A stretch of 13,477 nucleotides of DNA from JBFLVQ01 sp040758525 (GTDB taxonomy: Bacteria; Acidobacteriota; Blastocatellia; Chloracidobacteriales; JADJPF01): contig JBFLVQ010000208.1 in assembly GCA_040758525.1 (NCBI GenBank), positions 1-13,477 on the forward strand. The letters are read 5' to 3'. The notes below the pieces were generated by a model. That model had not been told where the DNA came from. It did no database searches and saw nothing but the letters and a program-made list of their open reading frames with translations. The translations under genes and the position numbers were made by a program. Below are positions 6,984 through 13,477 of the stretch, piece after piece (position 1 is the stretch's first letter; each line of letters begins with the position of its first letter).

Positions 6984-7556
6984 ATGGAGAACAGACGGCC
7001 TGGTGAAATTACTAGTTTATTGCTAGCTTGGCGTAATGGTGAACAAGAAGCGCTGCAGAGTCTAATGCCACTGGTTTATAACGAATTACGCCATATCGCT
7101 AAGCAGCAATTTCAGCGATATGGGCTAAATGGAGACTTCCAGCCTACTGCGTTAGTACATGAAGCATACTTAAAACTGATTGATCAAACTAAAGTGCAAT
7201 GGCAAGACCGCACTCATTTCTATGCGATAGTGGCGAAAACTTTTCGCCAAATTCTGATTATGGACTATCGCAACCGCAGTGCCAAAAAACGCGGTGGTAA
7301 TATTAGTAGATATTTATTGCTAGATGATATAGATGTATCTACCAGCATAGATACCGTAGACCTGCTTGCGCTCAATGAAGCTTTAGAAAAACTTGCTATT
7401 CTTGATGAACGACAAGCTAGAATTGTAGAGTTACGCTACTTTGGAGGATTAAGCAATAAAGAGATTATGGAAGTAGAAGGTGTCTCGCAAGCAACCGTTG
7501 AACGTGAACTGCAGAGCGCTAGGGCCTGGCTTTATACTCAGCTAACTTATAGTTAA
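6984..7556 (+). CDS. ECF-type RNA polymerase sigma factor (Sigma70_ECF / Sig-70_X6 type)
   Basis: A 190-residue alternative sigma factor that would direct RNA polymerase to its own promoter set. Region 2 spans about 8-100 (PTALVHEAYLKLI at 54-66; RTHFYAIVAKTFRQILIMDY at 76-95, the core-binding and -10 recognition part). After a variable linker, region 4 spans about 132-187 with the helix-turn-helix GGLSNKEIMEVEGVSQATVE. This is the subtype common in Acidobacteria and Planctomycetes that usually lies beside Ser/Thr kinase genes rather than a classical anti-sigma gene. ATG 6984 is chosen because GAGG at 6974-6977 lies 6 nt upstream; a TTG at 6972 in the same frame would overlap that site. The next genes are a kinase-leader fragment and an nSTAND1/WD40 protein, so the usual partner kinase appears to be damaged. 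Confidence 0.92.
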   Translation: MENRRPGEITSLLLAWRNGEQEALQSLMPLVYNELRHIAKQQFQRYGLNGDFQPTALVHEAYLKLIDQTKVQWQDRTHFYAIVAKTFRQILIMDYRNRSAKKRGGNISRYLLLDDIDVSTSIDTVDLLALNEALEKLAILDERQARIVELRYFGGLSNKEIMEVEGVSQATVERELQSARAWLYTQLTYS

Positions 7557-7591
7557 TAACATCTTAACCATAGATACAAAATAATATTATT

Positions 7592-7638
7592 CTCTCTGAG
7601 GGTTTTGCACCAGTTTTTGCAATTTATTATACAGAGAG
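7592..7638 (+). promoter_or_regulatory. Inverted repeat able to cover the ribosome binding site of the 7649 frame
   Basis: CTCTCTG (7592-7598) is the exact reverse complement of CAGAGAG (7632-7638), and that second arm overlaps the ribosome binding site GAGAGG (7634-7639) of the GTG-start frame at 7649. Pairing in the mRNA would hide the site. The 33-nt loop makes the structure modest in strength. Confidence 0.25.
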
Positions 7639-7648
7639 GCTAAAGAGA

Positions 7649-7849
7649 GTGGACTCTAAAGTAATCAGAGAAAGACAAAGATACAAGCTAGTAAAAGAGC
7701 TTTTTCTTAATGCCTTAACATTTGCCGAAGATGAGCGTGAAATATATCTAACACAAGCATGTAGTGGTGATATAGAGCTTCTGCAAGAAGTGCGCAGGTG
7801 GTTGATTAGTAGTGGCCATTTGCTGATGTATTACAAGATGCTGGGATAA
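7649..7849 (+). pseudogene. N-terminal leader of a Ser/Thr-kinase-type signalling protein, truncated
   Basis: A 66-codon frame from GTG 7649 (GAGAGG at 7634-7639). Residues 1-53 (RQRYKLVKELFLNAL, then ACSGDIELLQEVRRWLIS) match the short helical leader that precedes the kinase domain in many acidobacterial and planctomycetal Ser/Thr kinases encoded next to this sigma-factor type. The kinase domain that should follow is absent. After about codon 54 the frame runs into unrelated residues (GHLLMYYKMLG) and stops at 7847-7849. From about 7813 the sequence continues in a different frame with nSTAND1 sequence, so the two pieces were probably one protein (leader, kinase, nSTAND1, WD40) before an internal deletion. 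On its own this peptide is unlikely to function. Confidence 0.6.
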
Positions 7850-7860
7850 TACTTGGCCCA

Positions 7861-9924
7861 ATGGATAAGGAAGAGATGCGGGCAGCAATAGAGAGACCAT
7901 TAGATAGACTTGGTGTGGGATTAGAAGATGGGTTGACAGAACGAATTGTCAGAGACGTTGGAGATGGAGAAGGTAGACTCCCATTGCTGGAGTTTGCTAT
8001 TACACAATTATGGGAGCAGAGACAGGATAGGCTACTTACCCATGAAGCATATAACAGAATTGGTGGGGTAGAACAGGCTTTAGTTCATCATGGTGAACGA
8101 GTTTATCACGAACTTAATGATGTAGAAAAAAGGCAGATGCAGGTACTCTGCATTCAACTAGTACAACCTGGACAAGGAACGGAAGATACTCGACGTTTAG
8201 CAACTAAAAGAGAGCTTGGAGAAGATAATTGGAGACTGGTAATAAAATTAGCTAGTAACAACAATAGATTAGTTGTCACTGGACTAAATAAGATAAAAGA
8301 AGAAGAGACTGTAGAGATAGTACATGAAGCATTGTTGAGAGAATGGCAGCGATTACGAGAATGGATAAATACTGATCGTGCATTTCGCCTTTGGCAAGAG
8401 CGACTACGCGCTACTATTAAACAATGGGAGTATGCCAATAAAGATAAGAGCGTATTATTACGAGGAGTATCACTATCAGAAGCGGAAGCTTGGTCTGCTA
8501 GACGTAGGGTTAATTTAAGTGATCAAGAACGCTGCTTTATTGAGACAAGTATAGGATTAAGGAATAAAGAGATTAAAACCCAAGTGAGAAGAAAGCGGCT
8601 GATTACAGGAGGGTTAAGTGTAGGATTAATAATAGCAATAGTATTAGGCATGATAGCTCTATGGCAGAGAAAAGAAGCAAAAGAAAGACTACTTGAGCTA
8701 TATGAAGAGCAGGGTCGCCAGGAACTACTTAGCGGTAATATACCACAGGCGGCTGTTTATCTAAGTGAAGCCTATAGTCAGGGTAAAAAAAATCCATCAT
8801 TATTATTCCTGCTTGGACAAGCAATGTCTTTGCTTAACAATAAAAGCACTTATCTAGGCCATACAGAAGGAGTGAGTTCTGCAGTATTCAGTAGAGATGG
8901 CAAGAGAATTGTTACTGCCAGCGGTGATGGTAGTGCCAAAGTCTGGGATGCAGAGACCGGTAGACTATTAGTCTCACTCAATGGTCATATTGCTGATGTA
9001 AATTCAGTAGCATTTAGTAGTGATGGCAAGAGAATTGTTACTGCTAGTGCTGATAATACTGCGAAAGTATGGGACACAGAAACCGGTAGATTATTAGTTT
9101 CACTCAACGGTCATAAACTTTTTCTTATTTCAGCAACATTTAGCGCAGATGGTAAAAAAATTCTTACTGCCAGTGCTGATACTAGCGCCAAGGTGTGGGA
9201 TGCAGACACTGGTAGATTATTAGTCTCACTGGATGGTCATACCTATCAAGTAAACTCCGCAGTATTCAGTAGAGATGGCAAGAGAATTGTTACTGCCAGT
9301 AGTGATGGTAGTGCCAAAGTCTGGGATACTGAGACTGGTAGATTGTTAGTATCACTGAATAGTCATACAAAAGGTGTGAACTCAGCCGTATTTAGTAGAG
9401 ATAGTAAGAGAGTAGTTACTGCTAGTAATGATGGTAGTGCCAAAGTCTGGGATACTGAGACTGGTAGATTGTTAGTATCATTGGATGGTCATACAAAACC
9501 TCTATTTTCCGCTGTGTTTAATGAAGATGGAAAAAAGATCCTAACAGTGAGTGAAGACCAAACTAGCAAGATCTGGGATACTGAGAGTGGTAAAACACTA
9601 GTATCGTTATATCCTGTATTCCTTTCAGCAATATTCAGCACAGATGGCAAGAGGATTTTAGGCACAGATGGGAGCTATAGTGCCAAAGTCTGGGATGCAG
9701 AAAATGGTAGATTACTAATGTCATTGGACGGTCATAAAAGCTTTGTAAATTCGGCAGTACTCAGTACCAATGACAAGAGATTAGCAACGGCGAACTTTGA
9801 TGGAGAGGTTAAAGTGTGGGATGTACATTTAGAAGATAGAAGTCCACAGATAATAGCTGATTTAGTAAATCGTCTTGTGCCATTTCGATTAGAACAAGGT
9901 AGACTAATACCTAAGGGTAAGTGA
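7861..9924 (+). CDS. nSTAND1-type NTPase C-terminal part with membrane helix and WD40 propeller (5'-truncated)
   Basis: 687 codons from ATG 7861; the frame is open back to 7813, and the upstream part (FADVLQDAGIILGP) already fits the family. Residues 1-175 carry hallmarks of the nSTAND1 family after its P-loop region: MDKEEMRAAIERP, GRLPLLEFAITQLWEQR, LVQPGQGTEDTRR and VEIVHEALLREWQRLREWI. A membrane helix follows (about 248-268), then a helical linker (270-325) and eight WD40 blades from about 333, each 42 residues with GH and KVWD marks; blade 7 is shortened and lacks GH. The Walker A and B part of the NTPase is missing, and no good ribosome binding site precedes 7861. STAND proteins act as ligand-triggered switches, and the propeller would be the sensor or scaffold. 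As it stands it cannot hydrolyse NTP; it is either a relic or a membrane-anchored WD40 protein still in use. The long, undamaged reading frame suggests a recent deletion or residual function. Confidence 0.7.
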   Translation: MDKEEMRAAIERPLDRLGVGLEDGLTERIVRDVGDGEGRLPLLEFAITQLWEQRQDRLLTHEAYNRIGGVEQALVHHGERVYHELNDVEKRQMQVLCIQLVQPGQGTEDTRRLATKRELGEDNWRLVIKLASNNNRLVVTGLNKIKEEETVEIVHEALLREWQRLREWINTDRAFRLWQERLRATIKQWEYANKDKSVLLRGVSLSEAEAWSARRRVNLSDQERCFIETSIGLRNKEIKTQVRRKRLITGGLSVGLIIAIVLGMIALWQRKEAKERLLELYEEQGRQELLSGNIPQAAVYLSEAYSQGKKNPSLLFLLGQAMSLLNNKSTYLGHTEGVSSAVFSRDGKRIVTASGDGSAKVWDAETGRLLVSLNGHIADVNSVAFSSDGKRIVTASADNTAKVWDTETGRLLVSLNGHKLFLISATFSADGKKILTASADTSAKVWDADTGRLLVSLDGHTYQVNSAVFSRDGKRIVTASSDGSAKVWDTETGRLLVSLNSHTKGVNSAVFSRDSKRVVTASNDGSAKVWDTETGRLLVSLDGHTKPLFSAVFNEDGKKILTVSEDQTSKIWDTESGKTLVSLYPVFLSAIFSTDGKRILGTDGSYSAKVWDAENGRLLMSLDGHKSFVNSAVLSTNDKRLATANFDGEVKVWDVHLEDRSPQIIADLVNRLVPFRLEQGRLIPKGK
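8857..9840 (+). repeat. Tandem 126-nt repeats encoding WD40 blades
   Basis: Six full 126-nt units start at 8857, 8983, 9109, 9235, 9361 and 9487, then a 117-nt unit (9613-9729) and a diverged last unit from 9730. Some units are nearly identical at the DNA level: 8881-8949 against 9259-9327 differs at 2 of 69 positions, and 9303-9354 equals 9429-9480 exactly. The third-position identity points to recent unit duplication or gene conversion. Confidence 0.9.
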
Positions 9925-9948
9925 TCTAATCTGATTTATTAGACTCAC
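9921..9948 (+). other. Hairpin overlapping the stop codon of the nSTAND1/WD40 frame
   Basis: GTGATCTAAT (9921-9930) pairs with ATTAGACTCAC (9938-9948) over 10 positions with a single bulged C and a 7-nt loop. No T run follows, so it is not a classical terminator. It may protect the 3' end of the mRNA or be incidental. Confidence 0.3.
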
Positions 9949-9987
9949 AGAATATCCACACTCTCCAATGGTAGCAAAGCAGAGAAT

Positions 9988-10018
9988 TTTACATCCTTAA
10001 CAATCTTTTTACTATACC
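9988..10018 (+). promoter_or_regulatory. Candidate promoter for the S41 peptidase gene
   Basis: TTTACA (9988-9993; 5 of 6 to consensus) and TATACC (10013-10018; 4 of 6) are separated by 19 nt, slightly longer than ideal. The start point would be near 10026, about 80 nt before the start codon. Confidence 0.3.
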
Positions 10019-10045
10019 TTAACCACTGGCTCACACCTTTTGGCT

Positions 10046-10070
10046 ACTATCGCCATGTCACAGTGATAGT
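10046..10070 (+). other. Leader hairpin upstream of the S41 peptidase gene
   Basis: ACTATCGC (10046-10053) and GTGATAGT (10063-10070) form an 8-pair stem with one G-T wobble and a 9-nt loop, 35 nt before the start codon. It does not cover the ribosome binding site. It could be an operator or a leader hairpin. Confidence 0.3.
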
Positions 10071-10104
10071 TTAGCGAGATTGAGACAAGCAGAAAGGAGT
10101 CGGT

Positions 10105-11211
10105 ATGAATAGGCGAATTATAAGATTAATGGGCCAAATTTTAACAACGGCTCTGTTAAGTGCTGCTACTTGTTTGGCTCAAGGGCTACCTAATCAACCC
10201 GACCTCCCGATCGATGCAGCAGTGCGTACAGAGGTCATTGAAGCTCTCATCAAAGAACTCAATGAGAAATATATCTTTCCCGAAGTTGCCAAGCAATTAG
10301 AGAAGGACTTGCGTGAGCGGTTGGTACGCAAGGAGTATGACAACCTGACTAGTGCCGCTGTCTTTAGCAGAACACTCACCAAGCATTTACGAGAGATCAG
10401 CCATGATAAACACCTGGATGTGAGCTATAGCTATCGGATGCTGCCGCCAATGTTCAGACCTGGCGAGGCACCGCCAGGACCACCACTAGGCGCCAATCTT
10501 GCTGCCAAGCTCAATTTTGGCTTTGAGAAAGTTGAGCGTTTAAGCGGCAACATCGGTTACTTGAAGCTTAATGGGTTTATGGATCCTCAAACTGGAACTG
10601 GTGATGTTGCTACTGCAGCCATGAATTTTCTCTCCAATACAGACGCACTGATTATTGATCTACGCCAAAACAATGGTGGCATGCCAGGAATGGTAGCGCT
10701 ACTCTGCAGCTACTTTTTTGCTGGTCCGCCTGTGCATCTTAATGATATACAATGGCGCACTCCTGAAGGTAATCACATACAGCAGTCCTGGACACTCTCA
10801 TATGTTCCTGGCAAGCGCTATATCAATAAAGAGGTTTACATTCTGACAAGCAAGTTCACCTTCTCTGCAGCAGAAGAATTCACTTACAACCTTAAGACTC
10901 AGAAGCGAGCAACGATCGTGGGCGAGACCAGCGGTGGTGGGGCCAATCCTGGAGGTGGTGTGCGTCTACAAGATCACTTCATAGCGTTTATCCCAACAGG
11001 GCAAGCAATCAATCCCATTACCAAGACTAATTGGGAGGGCACAGGTATCACCCCAGATATCGCCGTGCCGGCGGAACAGGCACTTTATGTCGCGCAACTC
11101 ACAGCACTTCAGCATCTGCTAGGAAAAAACACCGACGAAAGATTGGGGATTGAACTGAAGCGAGCGATTGAGGCAGTAGAAAAGGAATTGAATGCCTTGA
11201 AGAACAAATGA
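10105..11211 (+). CDS. Secreted S41-family peptidase (tail-specific/IRBP-like)
   Basis: A 368-residue exported serine peptidase-like protein. The N-terminus is a signal peptide (basic NRRIIR, hydrophobic 8-24, probable cut after CLA25). Residues 41-106 are the helical N-terminal domain found in S41 proteins (VIEALIKELNEKYIFPEVAK, ending at DKHLDV). The core domain follows: GNIGYLKLNGF (148-158), IIDLRQNNGG (183-192), the nucleophile region FTFSAAEEF (251-259, probable catalytic S254), GETSGGGANPGG (273-284) and the C-terminal EGTGITPDIAVP. There is no PDZ domain, as usual for the IRBP-like branch, whose members are often of unknown substrate. It probably acts in the periplasm. ATG 10105 has a strong ribosome binding site (AAAGGAG at 10093-10099, spacing 5). 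It is monocistronic and convergent with the gene ending at 11291. Confidence 0.88.
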   Translation: MNRRIIRLMGQILTTALLSAATCLAQGLPNQPDLPIDAAVRTEVIEALIKELNEKYIFPEVAKQLEKDLRERLVRKEYDNLTSAAVFSRTLTKHLREISHDKHLDVSYSYRMLPPMFRPGEAPPGPPLGANLAAKLNFGFEKVERLSGNIGYLKLNGFMDPQTGTGDVATAAMNFLSNTDALIIDLRQNNGGMPGMVALLCSYFFAGPPVHLNDIQWRTPEGNHIQQSWTLSYVPGKRYINKEVYILTSKFTFSAAEEFTYNLKTQKRATIVGETSGGGANPGGGVRLQDHFIAFIPTGQAINPITKTNWEGTGITPDIAVPAEQALYVAQLTALQHLLGKNTDERLGIELKRAIEAVEKELNALKNK

Positions 11212-11260
11212 GCCTTTTCTGCTTATATCAAGACTGATTGCCTGAGGACAAGTTGTTAAT

Positions 11261-11390
11261 AGGTTTAATGGCCTTAACCCAAAGCAATACCTATGTTGGT
11301 TTGAAATTAGCAGGCTTAATGGTCTTAACCCAGGGCCATCCTAGCCAACCAGCATAGACCTCAGCAATACCTATATTGTTTTGAAATTGA
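11261..11390. repeat. Imperfect direct repeat spanning the 3' end of the membrane-protein gene
   Basis: The block 11261-11281 matches 11312-11332 (19 of 21), and 11283-11308 matches 11363-11388 (24 of 26). The copy inside the gene carries 30 extra bases (11333-11362) between the two blocks, where the outer copy has one. The gene's last codons therefore occur twice. The stop codon (11291-11293) lies inside the outer copy in a different frame from the inner one. The outer copy still reads an open tail (VKAIKPINNL and onward to TGA at 11228-11230), which may be the original C-terminus. Confidence 0.7.
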
Positions 11391-12625
11391 TTAATATGTT
11401 CTGGGTTAGAGAGCAATTTCTTCTTTTCGCTCTTTTCCGCATAGCCATCCAAAAAGTGATATTCAATTGAATAGTCGCGAAGAATAAAATTCGTTGTAGT
11501 AACTTTAAATTCTTCGATCTGGACTAGATGATATTCTGGTGAAGACTTATCAAGAAGGGCATTGGCAGTTAAGCACCAACAGAGCATGGTTGCTCCGCCT
11601 AAGAGTAACCCACCGGCTAGCAGAACTAGACTAAAAAAGATTCCATGTGTACCAAACCAACCCTGCTTTCCCCCAGCCAACTCTATTGCTTCCCCTATGG
11701 CTTGAGCTTGTCTATTTCGTTCAATCAGTTCTTTCCGACTGCGCAATTGAGTATAAAAAAGCCATCCTAGAAAGTTGCCACCAAGCAATAGAGCGCCAAT
11801 CAGAAAAGGTACTAGATGTTTAGATAGACTGAGTTCTACCGGAGAAAAATTACTAAAAGCATAAACATTCCAAAACAGAGCACTCATCAAGCCAAACAAT
11901 CCTAGTAATTGGAGAACTGTCTTAAACAAGCCCTGCTCTTTGGCAGTATCACGCTTTACTAGACCTAGATCCTTTCGCAAGTCAAGGAAGCCATAGGGTC
12001 GTAGGCTCTGGACTGGATTCGATTTCAAATAGATGGCAGTAATATAGTCTCCTATGCGAAAGGATGTTGTATATTGATCTTTTACTGCTGCTGAGAACTC
12101 ATTTGATGGCTTCTGAGCAATCATCAACTGACCAGTCTCTGGATCGTGATACTCTATTACAGCAACAAAATGGTAGGATGTAGGCTGGCCATTAATAATA
12201 ACGGTTGGCTTTAATACCAATTCCCTCACCCGTGCTACCAAGGGTATACCTTCTTTGACATAACGATAGGGATTGCGTATGAATTTGCTAGAAACAAAGG
12301 CGCCTAAAGCAAAAAGAATCGCGCCTATACCAATCCAATTCAGATATTGCAATGGCACAAAATAGAGCCCTAAGGTATTGACGATCGGCAAAAAGTTTAA
12401 GATAAGGCAAAATAGTCCTATCAAGAGCAAAATTGCGATTATTTTCCGCTGGTTTTGTCCATAGCGTCCTTGCGCTAGTTCAACAGGAATTGGACGCGGC
12501 GGCATTGGCTGAAGTTCTGGTTCAAATCTATAATTGTTAGGTGGAGCAAATTTCCCTAAATCATCTGATGTAGTAGCTGATTGAGCCGCATTGTTAAAAA
12601 ATTCACTGCCATTATGAGTACCCAT
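11291..12625 (-). CDS. Five-helix membrane protein with DUF3592-like soluble segments
   Basis: A 444-residue integral membrane protein I cannot name. It has a soluble, proline-rich N-terminus (1-60), two helices (about 61-81 and 93-113), a soluble domain (about 120-212), two more helices (about 236-257 and 271-291), a short charged loop, a fifth helix (about 327-353) and a soluble C-terminus. The 120-212 segment (VARVRELVLKP, YHFVAVIEYHDPETG, FRIGDYITAIYLKSNP) resembles the DUF3592 pattern of a small beta domain beside membrane helices, and 362-438 may be a second, weaker version. The function is unknown. ATG 12625 is preceded by a modest ribosome binding site (GAAAGAG). The last residues (ANFKPT) come from a partial duplication of the gene's own end, so the C-terminus is probably not ancestral. 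A promoter-like sequence lies 100 nt upstream. The gene is convergent with the S41 peptidase gene. Confidence 0.75.
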   Translation of the reverse strand: MGTHNGSEFFNNAAQSATTSDDLGKFAPPNNYRFEPELQPMPPRPIPVELAQGRYGQNQRKIIAILLLIGLFCLILNFLPIVNTLGLYFVPLQYLNWIGIGAILFALGAFVSSKFIRNPYRYVKEGIPLVARVRELVLKPTVIINGQPTSYHFVAVIEYHDPETGQLMIAQKPSNEFSAAVKDQYTTSFRIGDYITAIYLKSNPVQSLRPYGFLDLRKDLGLVKRDTAKEQGLFKTVLQLLGLFGLMSALFWNVYAFSNFSPVELSLSKHLVPFLIGALLLGGNFLGWLFYTQLRSRKELIERNRQAQAIGEAIELAGGKQGWFGTHGIFFSLVLLAGGLLLGGATMLCWCLTANALLDKSSPEYHLVQIEEFKVTTTNFILRDYSIEYHFLDGYAEKSEKKKLLSNPEHINQFQNNIGIAEVYAGWLGWPWVKTIKPANFKPT

Positions 12626-12725
12626 AAAATACTCTTTCTCTGCTCGCTTTCTCTTCCATTAAATTTTGCCAGCCTGGAAATGGTCTCCAATCTGGCAGTA
12701 TCACCAAGTATCTTGCTACTAGCGG

Positions 12726-12754
12726 AGAATAGCTTCTGTTTATGGGCAAGTCAA
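12726..12754 (-). promoter_or_regulatory. Candidate promoter for the membrane-protein gene
   Basis: On the minus strand TTGACT (12749-12754; 5 of 6 to consensus), an ideal 17-nt spacer and TATTCT (12726-12731; 4 of 6). Transcription would start near 12719, giving a leader of about 95 nt. A near-palindrome AACGAATCGTT (12768-12778) sits just upstream of the -35 and could bind a regulator. The rest of 12626-12846 shows only a short direct repeat of ACCAAATG at 12826 and 12836. Confidence 0.5.
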
Positions 12755-12846
12755 CATGTAGTATTTTAACGAATCGTTTATAGATCTTATTTTAATAAAG
12801 AGAGATGGTGAGAAAGTGATATTTAACCAAATGATACCAAATGGTG

Positions 12847-13477
12847 TTATTCCAATCCGAGGAACTGCTTTACAATAACCACTGTACGCAATGGATCCTC
12901 TTCCTGCGGTATATGACCAAGATCATCAAACATCACTAGTTGGCTACCAGCGATCTCATGGTGGAATTGTTCAGCTCTGTCAGGTGGAATCAAGCGATCT
13001 CGCCCACCCCACAAAATAAGTGTAGGTAGTTTTAATTTATTGATCTGGTTGGCCATCTCGCCCGATGATGACTGCTTAAACCGTTGCACAAGCGCACGCC
13101 GATTGCCTTCGCGTAAAGTAAGTTCAAAATAGCGATCAACCAGTTCTGATGTCACTTTGCTAGAGTCGCCATAGACATTTCTTACACTCGACTCAACGAA
13201 ACTACGAGGCAGGGTAACTTCCATCAGTCGGTTTAGCACCGGCATCTGTGCAATACGAAATCCTATTGGAACTGAGGTAGACCGTTGTGCGTAACCAGCA
13301 GAATCTACCAGGATAAGTTTCTCAATACGTTCAGGTAGGGCCAGCGCCGTCGCCCACGATACTAATCCGCCAAACGAATTGCCAACAAGTATACAATGAT
13401 CTACACCGAGTTTATCTAGCATGGCACTAACAAAGCGCACATAATTTGCTACCGTGTAGTCTCCATCTGGAGATGGA
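12847..13477 (-). CDS. Alpha/beta hydrolase, 5' end beyond the window
   Basis: The C-terminal 210 codons of an alpha/beta-fold hydrolase. Numbering from the internal GTG at 13440, the nucleophile is S22 in VGNSFGG, the acid D148 in GGRDRLIPPDRA and the base H176 in DLGHIPQEEDP, so the triad is complete. The cap region lies between about 60 and 130. The frame stays open to the window edge and upstream residues (PDGDYTVANYV) fit the family, so GTG 13440 is not the true start and the N-terminal strand and oxyanion region lie outside. The fold suits esters, epoxides, haloalkanes or C-C bond cleavage (the meta-cleavage hydrolase type is close in style), but the substrate cannot be read from the sequence. 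It ends at TAA 12847-12849, 222 nt before the next minus-strand gene. Confidence 0.88.
   Translation of the reverse strand, partial: PSPDGDYTVANYVRFVSAMLDKLGVDHCILVGNSFGGLVSWATALALPERIEKLILVDSAGYAQRSTSVPIGFRIAQMPVLNRLMEVTLPRSFVESSVRNVYGDSSKVTSELVDRYFELTLREGNRRALVQRFKQSSSGEMANQINKLKLPTLILWGGRDRLIPPDRAEQFHHEIAGSQLVMFDDLGHIPQEEDPLRTVVIVKQFLGLE

Noticed and set aside
7805..7863. Programmed -1 frameshift joining the kinase leader to the nSTAND1 frame
   Set aside because: No slippery heptamer lies in the overlap, and a frameshift would still leave the whole kinase and P-loop region missing. Deletion explains both facts.
8857..9840. Regularly spaced repeats resembling a CRISPR-like or satellite array
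   Set aside because: The 126-nt period keeps the reading frame and encodes WD40 blades with GH and WD marks.
11212..11290. Bidirectional terminator between the convergent genes
   Set aside because: Only short imperfect pairing around GGTTTAA/TTAACC and no T run on either strand.

Overview
This AT-leaning window looks like chromosomal DNA from a Gram-negative bacterium, most likely an acidobacterium (perhaps Blastocatellia-like). That is an inference from family combinations, not a match. The clues are an Oar-like TonB-dependent receptor with an N-terminal carboxypeptidase-regulatory-like domain, an ECF sigma factor of the Sigma70_ECF (Sig-70_X6) type, the short N-terminal leader typical of acidobacterial Ser/Thr kinases downstream of it, and an nSTAND1/WD40 protein.

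Layout. 63-347 (-) is a small Cys-rich protein of unknown role. 666-1388 and 1406-1849 (+) are a probable two-gene unit: a dienelactone-hydrolase-family enzyme and a small membrane protein with two zinc ribbons. 1864-2050 holds a promoter-like sequence, nested inverted repeats and a strong intrinsic terminator, so it may be an sRNA or a structured 3' UTR. 2128-2691 (-) is a ruined secreted alpha/beta hydrolase locus: one copy has lost its catalytic core, and a second copy survives only as its first few codons. 2808-6266 (-) is the intact 1152-residue receptor. A 717-nt divergent spacer with several inverted repeats separates it from the sigma factor at 6984-7556 (+). The sigma factor is followed by a kinase-type leader fragment (7649-7849) and, in another frame, the C-terminal half of an nSTAND1 protein with a membrane segment and eight WD40 blades (7861-9924). 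10105-11211 (+) is a secreted S41-family peptidase. Convergent to it, 11291-12625 (-) is a five-helix membrane protein whose 3' end is tandemly duplicated. 12847-13477 (-) is an alpha/beta hydrolase cut by the window edge.

How the genes fit together. The only clear functional grouping is sigma factor plus signalling protein, and its second half appears to have lost the kinase and P-loop portions. The receptor and the sigma factor are divergent and share a regulatory spacer, so co-regulation is possible but unproven. The other genes look like unrelated housekeeping or accessory functions. I see no tRNA, rRNA, CRISPR array, transposase or phage gene. The most notable theme is decay by internal deletion and partial duplication: the hydrolase locus, the kinase/STAND locus and the 3' end of the 11291-12625 gene. 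No complete novel system is evident. The best leads are the candidate sRNA at about 1900-2050 and the promoter-adjacent inverted repeats in the 6267-6983 spacer.
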